Shown here piece after piece: positions 12,696 to 24,978 of a stretch of DNA of 64,000 nucleotides. Source of the DNA: Piromyces finnis (taxonomy: Eukaryota > Neocallimastigomycota > Neocallimastigomycetes > Neocallimastigales > Neocallimastigaceae); NCBI GenBank assembly GCA_002104945.1, contig MCFH01000074.1:1-64000 (forward strand), written 5' to 3'. The notes under the pieces are model-generated. The model saw only the letters and a program-made list of their open reading frames with translations, did not search any database and was not told the origin of the DNA. Each line of letters starts with the position of its first letter. Within the stretch, counting starts at the first letter, position 1. Position numbers and translations under genes: made by a program.

Positions 12696-14546
12696 TTTTT
12701 TTTCTTTTTTATTAATTTATTTATTATGTTATATCATTAATTTAAAAATGGGTTAAGATATTATAAAAAATTCTAATAAAATAATATAAATATTTTTATA
12801 ATAAATCAACAAAGTAACAGTTAAAAAAGAAAGAAAAAAAAAAAAAGTTTTATTACATAAAAAATTTTTGGTTATGTAGGCTACTAAATAATGAAAAAAA
12901 AGGTTATTTGAAAAGAATATTAAAATTAAAAGTTTAATTATATCTAAAAGTATTATCCACATCCACAAAATATGATTTTTTTTTTTTTTTTCAAAAAAAA
13001 ATTTTTTTTTTTTTAAAAAAAGTGTATTATATATATATATTATTTTTTATTTAGTTACTATAAGATAAATCTATTTCTATATATTAAAAATGATAATATA
13101 TAGAAATAGAAATACGATAGAAAACCATTTTTATGACAAATACGAAATAAAATACAATGACATGTAATATTAAAACTTAAAAATATATTCCCAACATAAT
13201 CATATTCATTTATAAAGTAGAAATATGCAATATTACTATTATTATATTCCTTTATATATTTTATGTGATTATGCTTTTAATAAATTTTATACAAGATTAA
13301 ATCATATGAATATATAAATTTTATAGTTATATAATAATAAAAATATAAAATTATTAATAATTACAAAAAATGCAATTTTCTTATTTATGTTTTATTTTCT
13401 TTGGTATTGGTACTTACAGTATAATAGATTAATTTTGGATATACTTTTAATTTTCATAAGAAAGAACTCTTTAGGGATAAAAATCTCAATACAAAAAGTG
13501 TAAAAACAATGTCGAACAAAATTTAAAATATAATGAATTTATATATTGTTTATATTGTAGTATTTTTAAAAAAAAAATAAAAATAAAAATAAAAATAATT
13601 TAACTTTTTTTAAGAAATTTATCCTAATATTTTTTTTATTAATAATAATTAATCTTATAAAAAAAGTTTAAAAGTAGGATCTTTATTATTTAAAAGACCT
13701 GACTATTGGAATTATTACATATTATATTACTTAAAACAATGTTAAAACCATTTTTCTTTATAATAATAATAAAAATTCATACAAAACTATACTTTTCATT
13801 TTATGATTTATTCCATCTTTATTTTATTTTATTTTATTTTTTTAATTATTATTATTATTGTTGTTGTTATCTCATTTATTTCATGTTTCTATTCTATTCT
13901 TAATTATGTATGAAAAAAGTGATTTATATATTCATTATTATTAATTATATATTATTATTTAAAAATATCTATATAAAAATAAGTAATGATATAGTTAGAT
14001 CTATAAAAGTATAATAATTATTTTGTATAATAACAAATAATAAAAATGAAAATTTACATGCTTTATGTTTTGAAAGATTAGATATTTGCTATTTGCATTT
14101 GTTCTATTTTTTTTCCCTTTTTTTTTTAAAAAAAAAAAAAAAAATAAAAAAAATATGGTAAAGGATATTTCTACCCAATATAATAAATTAAATTAAGTAT
14201 GAATTAAGGTATAAAAATATAAATACCTCCTATATATATTAAATTAAAGTACTTTTTTGTTTTTGTAATTCTATATCAAAAATTTTTAATGAATAGGTTC
14301 AATATATATGTATTATCTTTAAAAATCAGAGTTTTTATTATTGTTACTTTGTGTAACTGTACTGATAGTGCTGTTGTTGTTGTTCTTTCGTTAATTCTAC
14401 TGAAGAATTTTTTGGTTGGTTTTTCTCCTTAAAATTAACTAATAATTGATATAAATACATATATATTGACACTAGTATATTTATTGAATATTTTTATTAT
14501 TTATCTTATGTATGTATTATATATATATATATATATTACATTATCT
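12696..14546. other. Intergenic AT-rich DNA
   Basis: The upstream region of the TmcB-like gene and the 3' flank of the Stealth gene meet here. It contains homopolymer tracts and no clear gene. One less AT-rich patch at about 14344-14431 reads on the minus strand as a short Gln/Ser-rich peptide ending KEQQQQHYQYSYTK and a stop. It could be an untranslated region or a relic exon. Confidence 0.5.
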
Positions 14547-17500
14547 CTATTTCTTTTCAAATGATGACTTCTCTGGAAAACGTTGTCCCATGAATTCCAT
14601 TAATTCTTCATAATAGTCACTTTCTTCTCCCTGAAGTTTGATGGACATAAAAACACCAGGATTATCTTCAAGTCCTTTAAGATTTTTACGATTATCATCA
14701 TGATTGTTGCCTAAGGAAGTGGTCTTCATTGTATTTTCACGAACATTTGGAGATACAATATCAAATGAATAATATTCAATAGTACGTTCTGGATTAAGGT
14801 AAATAGGTCCATAATCTTTAGCTTTACCATCACCACTTAAAACATCTGGGAAGAATGGATTAGCAGCACCATATATATTGAACGATTGAATTGCAAAGGT
14901 CGGTATGATATCTAAGGCTTCAATAAATTTATGCTTTGTAGTTTCATTTACATACGATTTATAAAGTCTACGAGCAGGTTCAAATAAATCTCTATACCAT
15001 GAATATGATACTCTATCGGTATAACGAACACAAACGGTTTCACCAAAAGCTTCCTTTACAATTCCATTGGTATAATAAAGAGAGCTTTGATACTTTCTAA
15101 AGTTCTTCAAGTTTTTATTTTTGGCCATGGATAATGCTTTTTTACTATCATTAGTAACTCTACGAGTAATATAATACTTTGGAGAAAATTCACGATTGAA
15201 GAAAAATTCTGGATGTGTATAATATTTAAAGTAGTGATTATTATTCATGTAGACAAAACGTTCAGAAAGGCCTGGAATACGATCTAAATACATTTCTAAA
15301 ACAAAAATGTTAAACGTTGGAATAGCTTCTAACGGTAAAATATCATCTTGATGAATGATTTCAATACGTTTATTGTTAGTATCTAGCCAAGATGGTGTTT
15401 GTCCTGGGGTAACAATGAATATTTTTCCTTTATGCCATGGAAGGTATTTATCTAGGGAACGTAATGAATATAATAATTCATCATACTTTTTCTCCACAAT
15501 TGTTACTTTTTCTTTATCATTATATTGATTACGGGTATTAATATAATCAGGATCAGTACCATTGTTCCAAATGTAAACAAAAGAGATATCTTCTGCCCAT
15601 TTCCATTCTTTACTTAATTCTTCACCATTATAATTCAAAATAGTAATTAATTCTTCACGTTCTCTATCACTCAAATTCTGTGGAAGGTTTGAAGTGAAAG
15701 ATGAGTTTGATACTGACGTATCATCTGGTGTATTATTATCATTAACCACTTCATCATCTTCATCTATGTTTTGACTAGCACTATCACCAATTATCTTAGC
15801 ATTAACATCTATATTCTTGAGTGCTTCATTATCAGCTTCTTGAGTAGTTTCTATCTCTTGATCTTCTTTCTTTTCAAAACTAGATGGATCTGGATATTGA
15901 AATTTCATAAAATCAATAAGTTGATAAAGAGCTTCTTTCTTTTGATAATCATCATTCAAATTATACATGATAACAGTAGAACCAACGATTTTTTTAAAAA
16001 GTCGATTATTTTTTTCTAAATTGTTAAGAATAGATCCGAATTTAATAACCTTACGACGTATATTTTGAGGTACCACCTCATAAGAGTAATCAGTAATAGT
16101 ACGATCAGGATTTAAAGATAATGGTGCCATATACTTAGCCTTTCCTAAACCACCAACGTTTTCTGGAAAGTTTTTTGCTTTTGTAGCATATTCAGTAAAA
16201 GCCTGTAAGGCATAAGTTGGTACTAAATCAAGTGGATGTCTAAACTTATGAAGAAGTGTTTCATTAATTTGTTTTTCATAGACTTTACGAGCTGGTTCAA
16301 AAAGATCACGGTACCAGCAATATGGAGAATGATCTAACCAACGAATAACAGCTTTTTGACCAAATGCTTGCTTCACAGCATCATTAGTATTATAAACAGA
16401 ACCATGGAATTTATGAATCATATTAGCATTCTTCATTTTAGCAATAACCTCTGAAGTTTTACGAAGAGAATTAACTTTACGAGTTGTTCTATAATACTTT
16501 GGATAGAAACCATTTTCTGAGAAGAAAAAGGATGGGTGACAATAGTTATTAAAAAAGTAATCATCATTTAATTGAACGAAACGTTCAGTAATACCAGGTA
16601 TTTTATCTAAGTAAAGCTCAACAACAAAAGAATTAAAAGTAGGTGCAACATGAGGTGGGAAAAGATCATCTTGATTAATAATCTTAATACGAGGATTATT
16701 TAAATCCAAAAAATCAGGTGTTTGATTAGGTGTTACAATATATATTGTACCACGATGCCATGGAAGATATTTTTCTAAAGAACGAAGAGAATAACGCAAT
16801 TCACCAACTGATCTATCACGATTATTAACCTTACGACGACCGCCATTATATTTAGCCTTTAAATCTAAATGATTATTATCTGAGCCATCAATCCAGGTAT
16901 ACACAATAGAAATATCCTTAGCCCATTCCCATTCAGGATCTAATTCACCACCATCATAGTTAATAAGAACGTCTAACTCATGATTTTTTGTTAAATAAAC
17001 CTTTTGAGTATTATTGCTATCACCTACATTCGGATTATCTGGCGCCGGGTCTTTGGCCTCACTAAAATTTTGAGCATCATGTACATAGGAATTTTTATAG
17101 TTATCTTCATTTTCCTCGTCATTATTAGTTACACCATTTTCATTTGGAAGACCAACTTGTTCACCACCCATCAAATTCATAGAATCAATGACATCCATAA
17201 CATCATTAACATTATCATCCATTTCATTATTATCTTCTTCGACATCATAATTGGCTTTTTCTTTTAAAATCTCTTCACCATCATCGATATTTTGAGGATT
17301 CTCATAATTATCTAAATCATCATAGTATTCTTGATCTTCCATACCAACATTTGATTTGTCAATAGATCCATCAAAGCCATTTGATAAACGTTTATTGATA
17401 GCATCCTCAGATAATTCAAATTTACTTGGACTTGGATACATGCTAACCATGAAATTTACTAAATTCTTACCCGCAGTTTCAGATTTGTAATCATCATTAA

Positions 17501-20075
17501 GATTGTATAAAAGAATAGTTGAGTTACGAATTTCATTATAAAGCTTTTCATTTCTTTCTAAATTTTCATATATAGAACCAAATTTAATTGTTTTAGCACG
17601 AATATTTGGTGATACAATATCAAAAGAATAATGCTTAATAGTACGGTGTGGGTTTAGTTGGGCTGGAGCAGAATCACGAGCAGTACCATCACCACCAACA
17701 TACTCAGGATAATTAGGAACAGCTGCCCCAAACATAACGTAAGCTTGAAAACCATAAGTTGGTATAAGATCAAGAGAATCACGGAAATGATGAGTTAAAC
17801 TTTGTTTTACATATTTACTATAAAGTTGACGTGCAGGCTCAAAAAGATCACGATACCAAGAATATGGAGAGTGATCTAACCAACGAAGATTCACAGAATT
17901 ACCAAATGCTTCTTTAACAATACCATTAGTGTAAAAGACAGCACTTTGGAACTTTTTAATCATTGAAAGCTTATTTTTACCTTCATTCATTTCCAATGCT
18001 TTCTTCATACCAAAAGGAACATTTTTGCTTATATAAAATTTAGGAGCGAATTTTTTATCAGTGAAGAAGAAACGAGGATGTGTATAAGTTCTGAAGAAAT
18101 AATCGTCATTTAAATAAACAAAACGTTCACTAATACCTGGAATTTTATCTAAATACATTTCTACCAAAAATGAATTAAAGGTTGGATTAGCTTCTGCTGG
18201 AATAATATCATCTTGATTAATAACTTTTATACGTGGATTACTAGTATCTAACCATATTGGAACTTGATTAGGGGTAACTATATAAATGGTACCTTTGTGC
18301 CATGGTAAATATTTCTCAAAAGAACGAAGAGAATAACGTAATTCATCAACAGAACGATCACGATTATCGGCCTTCTTATCACCACCATTATATTTGGCTT
18401 TTAATTCTAAATGATTTGGATCGGAACCATTAACCCAAGAATAAACAAAAGACATTTCTTCAGCCCACTTCCATTCATTTTCAAGTGGTTCTCCATTATA
18501 TTTTAATAAGAAATCAATTTCTTCTTGTTCACGTGGAGATGTATCATCTACTGGTTCTTCCTTCTTTTGATCTTTATTATCTTTACTTTTATTCTTATCC
18601 TTGGCATTTTCAATTTCTCTTTCAATAGAAGAATCATCAATTTCAGCATCATAAAGTTCAAAAGATGATACCTTAGGGTATTGTTTTCTCATAAAGTTTA
18701 AAAGTTGAAGACCAGCCTCTCTAGATTTGTAATCATCATTCAAGTTAAACATTAAGATTTTGGAATTAATAATTTCATTAAAGAAATTTTCATTTCTAGT
18801 AATATTATTATATACAGAACCAAATCTTATAACCTCTTTACGAACTTCTTGTGGTACAATTTCACATGAAAAATCTTGAATAGTACTTTTTTCAGAAAGC
18901 TTAACTGGTGCAGTGAAACGTGCTAAACCATTACCACCGACTTCTTTTGGATAATTAACTCCTTTTGTAGCATAATAAGTATAGAATTCCATAGCATATG
19001 GAGGAACTAAATCTAATGGATGTCTAAATTTGTGAGAAATAGTATCTTGAACTTGAGTTTTAAAAAGTTGACGAGCTGGTTCAAAAAGATCACGATACCA
19101 ATTGTATGGTGAGTGATCTAACCATCTCATTTTATTTTTACTACCGAAAGCCTCCCTAATTGCATGATTAGTGTTAAAAACGGAACCTTGGAATTTTTTG
19201 ATCATACCAGCATTATCCATACGAGAAATTTCAAGAGCTCGACCACGACTACCACCTATATTTTTGTTTGTTTGATAAAATTTAGGATAGAAAGTCTTGG
19301 AAGTAAAAAAGAATGAGGGATGAGTATAATCCTTGAAAAAATAATCATCATTAAGTTGAATAAAACGCTCAGTAAGTCCTGGAATTTTATCTAAGAAAAG
19401 TTCAATTGCAAAAGTATTAAAAGTAGGTGCAACATTTGGTGGAAGTAGATCATCTTGATTAATGACTTTTACTCTAGAATTAGTATTTAACCAAACTGGG
19501 GTTTGATTTGGGCTAACAATATAAATAGTTCCCTTGTGCCATGGCAAATATTTTTCTAAAGAACGAAGGGAATAACGTAATTCATCAACAGAACGGTCAC
19601 GGTTATCAATATTACGATTACCACCATTATACTTTGATTTGAGATCTAAATGGTTTAAATCTGATCCGTTAACCCACGTATATACAATAGAAATATCCTC
19701 AACCCATTTCCATTCTGGTTCCAATGGACCTCCACGATATTTTTTCATTTCTCTTATTTCTTTTGTAAATTTTTCATCTAGTTTTTTGCCATTTTGATAT
19801 ATTTCTAAGAGGTCATCATCAACGACTTCATCCTTTAATGGTTCTTTACTAGAATCCAAATTACCTTCAGGATTAGTATTATTATCGATGAAATCTAAAT
19901 TATTATCATTACCATTGATTATATCGTTATCAATTATTTTCTTTTCACCATCACTTACATAGTTTTGTTCTTCAGGGCTTTCTAAATGTTTAACTCCACG
20001 CCTTAAGTCATACATAAGAATAAGGAAAATCGATATTCCTACAAATAAAAATAGTATTCTAATTTTAAATCTCAT
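14547..20075 (-). CDS. Four-module Stealth-family sugar-phosphate transferase, type II membrane protein
   Basis: This intronless frame encodes 1,842 residues. Residues about 5-24 form a signal anchor (ILFLFVGISIFLILMYDL), so the bulk should face the secretory lumen. Four homologous Stealth modules follow, at about 121-485, 532-895, 1053-1420 and 1490-1840, separated by acidic low-complexity linkers. Each module begins with the CR1 motif (VYTWVNGSD; VYSWVNGSD; VYTWIDGSD; VYIWNNGTD), then RDRSVDELRYSLRSLEKYLP-like CR2, a LNDDYFF segment, and RWLDHSPY..WYRDLFEPAR. Stealth proteins include the GlcNAc-1-phosphotransferase alpha/beta subunit and bacterial capsule hexose-phosphate transferases, so transfer of sugar-phosphate to a glycan or glycoprotein in the Golgi is the likely activity. 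The substrate cannot be inferred. Module 4 lacks several conserved residues and may be non-catalytic. The initiator is the only ATG placing the anchor at the N-terminus. Confidence 0.9.
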   Translation of the reverse strand: MRFKIRILFLFVGISIFLILMYDLRRGVKHLESPEEQNYVSDGEKKIIDNDIINGNDNNLDFIDNNTNPEGNLDSSKEPLKDEVVDDDLLEIYQNGKKLDEKFTKEIREMKKYRGGPLEPEWKWVEDISIVYTWVNGSDLNHLDLKSKYNGGNRNIDNRDRSVDELRYSLRSLEKYLPWHKGTIYIVSPNQTPVWLNTNSRVKVINQDDLLPPNVAPTFNTFAIELFLDKIPGLTERFIQLNDDYFFKDYTHPSFFFTSKTFYPKFYQTNKNIGGSRGRALEISRMDNAGMIKKFQGSVFNTNHAIREAFGSKNKMRWLDHSPYNWYRDLFEPARQLFKTQVQDTISHKFRHPLDLVPPYAMEFYTYYATKGVNYPKEVGGNGLARFTAPVKLSEKSTIQDFSCEIVPQEVRKEVIRFGSVYNNITRNENFFNEIINSKILMFNLNDDYKSREAGLQLLNFMRKQYPKVSSFELYDAEIDDSSIEREIENAKDKNKSKDNKDQKKEEPVDDTSPREQEEIDFLLKYNGEPLENEWKWAEEMSFVYSWVNGSDPNHLELKAKYNGGDKKADNRDRSVDELRYSLRSFEKYLPWHKGTIYIVTPNQVPIWLDTSNPRIKVINQDDIIPAEANPTFNSFLVEMYLDKIPGISERFVYLNDDYFFRTYTHPRFFFTDKKFAPKFYISKNVPFGMKKALEMNEGKNKLSMIKKFQSAVFYTNGIVKEAFGNSVNLRWLDHSPYSWYRDLFEPARQLYSKYVKQSLTHHFRDSLDLIPTYGFQAYVMFGAAVPNYPEYVGGDGTARDSAPAQLNPHRTIKHYSFDIVSPNIRAKTIKFGSIYENLERNEKLYNEIRNSTILLYNLNDDYKSETAGKNLVNFMVSMYPSPSKFELSEDAINKRLSNGFDGSIDKSNVGMEDQEYYDDLDNYENPQNIDDGEEILKEKANYDVEEDNNEMDDNVNDVMDVIDSMNLMGGEQVGLPNENGVTNNDEENEDNYKNSYVHDAQNFSEAKDPAPDNPNVGDSNNTQKVYLTKNHELDVLINYDGGELDPEWEWAKDISIVYTWIDGSDNNHLDLKAKYNGGRRKVNNRDRSVGELRYSLRSLEKYLPWHRGTIYIVTPNQTPDFLDLNNPRIKIINQDDLFPPHVAPTFNSFVVELYLDKIPGITERFVQLNDDYFFNNYCHPSFFFSENGFYPKYYRTTRKVNSLRKTSEVIAKMKNANMIHKFHGSVYNTNDAVKQAFGQKAVIRWLDHSPYCWYRDLFEPARKVYEKQINETLLHKFRHPLDLVPTYALQAFTEYATKAKNFPENVGGLGKAKYMAPLSLNPDRTITDYSYEVVPQNIRRKVIKFGSILNNLEKNNRLFKKIVGSTVIMYNLNDDYQKKEALYQLIDFMKFQYPDPSSFEKKEDQEIETTQEADNEALKNIDVNAKIIGDSASQNIDEDDEVVNDNNTPDDTSVSNSSFTSNLPQNLSDREREELITILNYNGEELSKEWKWAEDISFVYIWNNGTDPDYINTRNQYNDKEKVTIVEKKYDELLYSLRSLDKYLPWHKGKIFIVTPGQTPSWLDTNNKRIEIIHQDDILPLEAIPTFNIFVLEMYLDRIPGLSERFVYMNNNHYFKYYTHPEFFFNREFSPKYYITRRVTNDSKKALSMAKNKNLKNFRKYQSSLYYTNGIVKEAFGETVCVRYTDRVSYSWYRDLFEPARRLYKSYVNETTKHKFIEALDIIPTFAIQSFNIYGAANPFFPDVLSGDGKAKDYGPIYLNPERTIEYYSFDIVSPNVRENTMKTTSLGNNHDDNRKNLKGLEDNPGVFMSIKLQGEESDYYEELMEFMGQRFPEKSSFEKK

Positions 20076-21499
20076 TTTATATTATCGTGTATGTTTTAGT
20101 AACTATTGAATAAGTATATATAAAAGGGAAATACAGGTGGGATTTATTTTATTGTTTTGAAAGTCTTATATTATTCTATAAAAAATTTCTATATTTATCT
20201 GATATAAAATATATTATAATTAAAAAAAAATGTATGTTAAATTTATATAGATAAATATATTTTTATTGATATTCTAAAATAATATATATTATATATATTA
20301 TTTATTAAAAAGTATGATCAATATAATCCTAGTAATGCTTTTTTAATTTTAAAGGTTGAATATTACTTCTTTTAAAATAAAATTTAATTTATTATTTTAT
20401 TATTATTATTTGTTTATTTATTTACTTATTTACTTATTTATTTTGCTTGTTTGTTTATTATTATTATCATTTATCCTAATTAATTTAAGAACAACAACAA
20501 AATTATTAAACATACCATATTCTTTTTAATGTTGTTTTTTATTATATTAATTAAATAATAATTTCAAAAGATATTAAACCAACAATGGAAGAAGTGTTTT
20601 TTTTTTTTATCTTTTATATATAAATCAATTATATTTTTAGAAATTTCGGGGAAAAATTAAATATTTGATTCTCTAAAAATATAAACGACTAAATATATTT
20701 TGATTTATTATATATTTTTATTTTTAATCCAATTTATTTCTTTAATTATATATTAATTTTGTATGAGAAATTAATATTCATTGAATATGATTTATTTTTT
20801 GCTGTTGTTAATATTATTTCAAAGTTTTCTTTACAATTTAATTTATATTAAATGCTTATTTTTGTTGTTTTTGTTGTTTTATCAGATACTTCCTTAACAA
20901 TCTTAAATAAAACGGCAACTTTTTTTTTTTTTTTATTTATTAATCTTTAATTACTTTATAAAAGAACTTTTAAAATTAACAATATAAATATATTTTATTC
21001 TATATATATATATGCATTTATAACTTTAAAAAGTTTAAAAAAAAAAAAGAAAACAGAAAAAACTTTTATATTGTTTAATTGTATTATTTTTAATTTATTC
21101 CTATTCTTTATAGTAAAAAGTTAATTAAAATATAGCATTTAATGAAAAGAAATAAAAATTGTTTTTTTTTATAATACTATTTAAATTATTGTTTTTAATT
21201 TATTTGTTAGTTATTATAATTTTATATTTTTTTTTAATTATAAATAATTATTCAATCTTTTTTTAATTTTTACTTTTTTGAATGAATAAATGATATTTTC
21301 ACATAAAAAAATAAAGCTTTAAAAATTTTAAAAAATATTTTTAAAATTAAAGTTATATATATAAAAAAAATTAAATCTATTCCTTTCTGAATTTTTTAAA
21401 ATCTTATTTAATATAAAAATTAAAAATAAAAAATAATAAATCATAATAAAAAAAAATATAATATTCATTGAAATAAAAAAGATAGATTATACTTTTTGA

Positions 21500-21548
<49 letters not shown>

Positions 21549-21797
21549 GTAATAAGTTTATAAATTCTTTTTTTTACTATATATTCTTAACCGCTTATTT
21601 TTAAATCATTACTATTTATATCATTTATTTTATTTATTAAAATATACAAAATAACTTTTTTCTTTCTTTTTTTTTTTTAATACATTATATTATACATTTT
21701 TATTTCTTTATAAATATAACTTTAATAAATACAAATGCAAAAAAATGGAATATACTTTGACATAAATGATATTTGACTTAACATTATTAATCATTAA
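20076..21797. other. AT-rich intergenic DNA upstream of the Stealth gene
   Basis: No gene is visible. It contains the presumed promoter of the Stealth gene, poly-T/A tracts, and a (TAA)n run at 21500-21548, and it ends at the first retrotransposon LTR. Confidence 0.6.
21500..21548. repeat. (TAA)n microsatellite
   Basis: About sixteen TAA/AAT units in intergenic DNA. Confidence 0.95.
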
Positions 21798-22166
21798 TGT
21801 AAAAGAAGGAATGTAAAAGATTATATAAAATGATTTGTAATGTAAAAGTATGTAAATGTATGATTCATATTATATAAATATAGGATATTATATATGTTAA
21901 TTATTTAATTTAATTTTAGTATTTTATTTATTAATTATTAATAAGTAAAAGAGGCTATTATTAAATGAAAATAAAATAGGTGAAATTTATATGACTGAAT
22001 GTCATGTGTATGCATACATTAATGAAATTTACATTAAATCTATGCTTACATAAAATAATGTTATTAACATAAATAATGTTAATTATACATAGAAATATTT
22101 ATTTACATGATATCACGTGTAAATTGATTATTTAACTATAGTTATTAATATTTAGATTATATAACA
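21798..22166 (-). repeat. 3' LTR of Copia-1
   Basis: It begins TGTAAAAGAAGG, ends ATATAACA, and is followed by CTCCCCCTCAAATCAG, the complement of a GA-rich polypurine tract. The start resembles the Copia-2 LTR at 33066, so the two belong to related families. Confidence 0.75.
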
Positions 22167-22330
22167 CTCCCCCTCAAATCAGTATTTAATTATTAAATAC
22201 TTGATTTGCAAAATTTTTAATTTTATTACCATTAACATTTTTAGTTAATGTATCTGCTAACATTTTGTTTGTTTCAATATATTCTAACTTAATAATATTT
22301 TTATTAATATTGTCATTATTAAAATGATAT

Positions 22331-23640
22331 TTAATTGAAATATTTTAATTTTGGATTTAAGTCTCCATTTTCCATTGAGGCTTTACTTGCCATATTGTCA
22401 GTAAAGATTTTTATTAGTTTGCAAAAATGAAATAATTCATATAATATATTTTTGAAATATAAAATCTTTTTGATACATAATGAAGCACTTACATATTCCG
22501 CTTCCGCTGTGGAGGTAGCTACATTATCTTGTTTTCTAGAGTTCCAAGATATTGGATCTTTTCCCATTAAGATAATGTTACCTGAAGTAGATTTTCTATC
22601 CTTAACGTCGTTTGCGAAGTCTGAATCTGTGTAAGCTACTATGTCTCCTTTACCGTGATATGTAATTTTATAATTTTTATTCGAATTTAAATATTTTAAA
22701 ATATTTACGACTTTGATCCAGTCTGAAACTGTTGGATTTTCGGCATACCTAGCTGCTTTATTGACGGCGAAAGAATCACTCTTATATATTGTTTTATCGA
22801 AGGGCTTCTTGTTTTCTGACAATACATTGTCTCCGATACATGACGTACTTACAGCTCTACTGTTATTAATGTTAAACTTATTTAAAATATTATTAATCAT
22901 ACTAATTTGTGAAATAGTACAATTGCTATTGTTGTTTTCAACTTTGATTCCTAAGATTTAATCTACTGGGCCGGACTTGGAAATACTAAAATTATTCTTT
23001 ATTTTATTCATGATATTGGTAATTTCATTATTATAACCTGTAATTATCATATCATCTACATAAGCTAATAATACAAATTAATTTACCCTTATTATCAGTT
23101 TTCTTAAATATACATTTTTCTGAATTTAATTGGATAAAATTATGTTTCTTTAAGAATTTGGAAATGGTAATATACCATTGTCTTCCAGATTGTTTAAGGT
23201 CATATAAAGCCTTATTTAATTTCCAATATCCTTTTCCATAATTGTGATCTCCAGGTGGAATGGTAGCATAGATGTCAAAGTCAGGTTTTGCATTGAGATA
23301 TGCTGCTTTAATATCTAATTGGTATATTGACCAATTACATTTTGCGGCTAAAGATATTATAAATTTAAGACAGTCGATATTAAGAGTAGGAGAGTAAGTA
23401 AATTTATAATCGACTCCAAATTTTTGTTTGAAACCTCTAGCAACCAGGCGAGCCTTTCTTTTAATGACTTTTCCTTCAGAATCAAATTTGTTAGTGAAAA
23501 CCCATCTAGTAGAAATAATTGTTTTACCTTTTAGGACAAATTTGACAAAGTTCATAATTTTATTATTATATAAATTATTAATTTCAGCCTTAATAGCCTT
23601 TTCCCATTCAAGTTTACATGGACCATTAATAACATGATAA
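22331..23640 (-). pseudogene. Copia-1 reverse transcriptase and RNase H
   Basis: The 23555-23052 part contains TRWVFTNKFD, ARLVARGFKQ and YQLDIKAAYLNA (first catalytic Asp intact), then LNKALYDLKQSGRQWY. A frameshift near 23077 separates it from AYVDDMIITG, which retains both Asp residues of the YVDD box. An in-frame TAA replaces the Tyr of the usual DYILGIKV near 22959. The RNase H part (22900-22331) has AYTDSDFANDVKDRKSTSG and ATSTAEAEYVSAS. These breaks make it non-functional. Reverse transcriptase would copy the element RNA and RNase H would degrade the template. Confidence 0.88.
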
Positions 23641-24336
23641 TAACTAAAAGGTACATAGGGAGAAGAATGAGAACCTTTATTGTTATTGTTGATATTGAAA
23701 ATATTTTTATCATGAAATCCATATGGGTTGAATTTATTGTTATTAGTACTTGAAGTAACTTTTAATTTATTTGATTTGGTGGATTTATTAAATTTATTAG
23801 GATTGTTGGGGACAAAATTATCATTTATAATTAATCTTTTAATATTACTTCTTCCTCTATGTTGAAAGGACGAATTAAAAGCCTCTTTATTATTGTTTAG
23901 AACTCTATCAATATCTTTTAAATTTTTAATTGTAAAATTATTATTGGATTTATTATTTAATATATTATCAGTGGTATTATCAGATATATTATTATGTATA
24001 TTGTAATTTGTGTCAGAAAAATTATTTATATTGGGATTATCAAAATTATTATTAAATAAAGTTTGATTATTTAATATATCACAATTTTGTGTAAAATTAT
24101 TATTATTAAATTTATTATTAATTAAGGTTTCTATATCTTTATTATTGTCATTAGTATTATTATTATCTGTGAAAAATTTTCATATATACCACCATTTTTC
24201 TCTTTAAAATTTTCTTGATTAAAATTATTTTTAATGTTTTCATTTTGATTTTCATTATTATTGTTATTATTATTAATATTGAAATTATTATGTGGTTTAT
24301 TAAAATTAGGAGTTGTGTCATTATTAACACTGTTTG

Positions 24337-24942
24337 TGTAATGTTGAACACTGAAAGAATAGATTAGGATATCTATTCTATTACAATAACACAAAAATTT
24401 GAAAAATAAAATAAAAAATTGTTTTATAAAATATCTTTTATTATAATAGAATTTTAATAATAACAATTACATCGATAAAATGATGAAAAATATCTTCTAT
24501 TTATATTTTTCCTAAATACATTTATATTATATTATAACTATTTATTTCTTATATATTATTATTTAAAATCTACACTAAAATCTTAATTATTAATAAATAT
24601 TTAAACTATAACTATTTTTAGTAAAATACAATTGGCAATTCAAATTAAGTACCATTTAATTTGAATATGTGCCCATGTATTATTGATATATTAATCATTT
24701 ATTATTTATCTATTTCTATAAAAAAAACAATACTAAAACTAGGGATTTAAATTGAGAATATTAATTTACTTGTTAAACATTAAAAATAAATTAATAATTT
24801 ATTTTGTTTTAAACTTTAATTATTAATAAATAAATTATGTCTCATTTTCTTTTTCTGAATATAATTTGTGTAACTTAAACAATAATACTTGTGGCTTAAG
24901 TTACATTAAAGATATCAAACAGAGGCGTTTGATATCTTTACA
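24337..24942 (-). repeat. 3' LTR of Ty3-A (family A)
   Basis: On the plus strand it runs TGTAATGTTGAACAC to GATATCTTTACA. It carries a TATA box, the 11-nt self-primer match, and palindromes at both ends. Confidence 0.96.
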
Positions 24943-24957
24943 ATCTCTCTCTCTAAG
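24943..24957 (-). promoter_or_regulatory. Polypurine tract of Ty3-A
   Basis: On the minus strand AGAGAGAGAGAT directly abuts the start of the 3' LTR, the expected place for plus-strand DNA priming. It overlaps the last coding region's 3' flank. Confidence 0.8.
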
Positions 24958-24978
24958 TCGAGCTCCTGCGAGATTAAT

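Noticed and set aside
12753-13903. Short Phe/Ile-rich frames in both strands
   Set aside because: They are low-complexity translations of AT-rich intergenic DNA.
15771-17267. Hydrophobic plus-strand frames inside the Stealth gene
   Set aside because: They are antisense shadows of the acidic linkers, with no start context or conservation argument.
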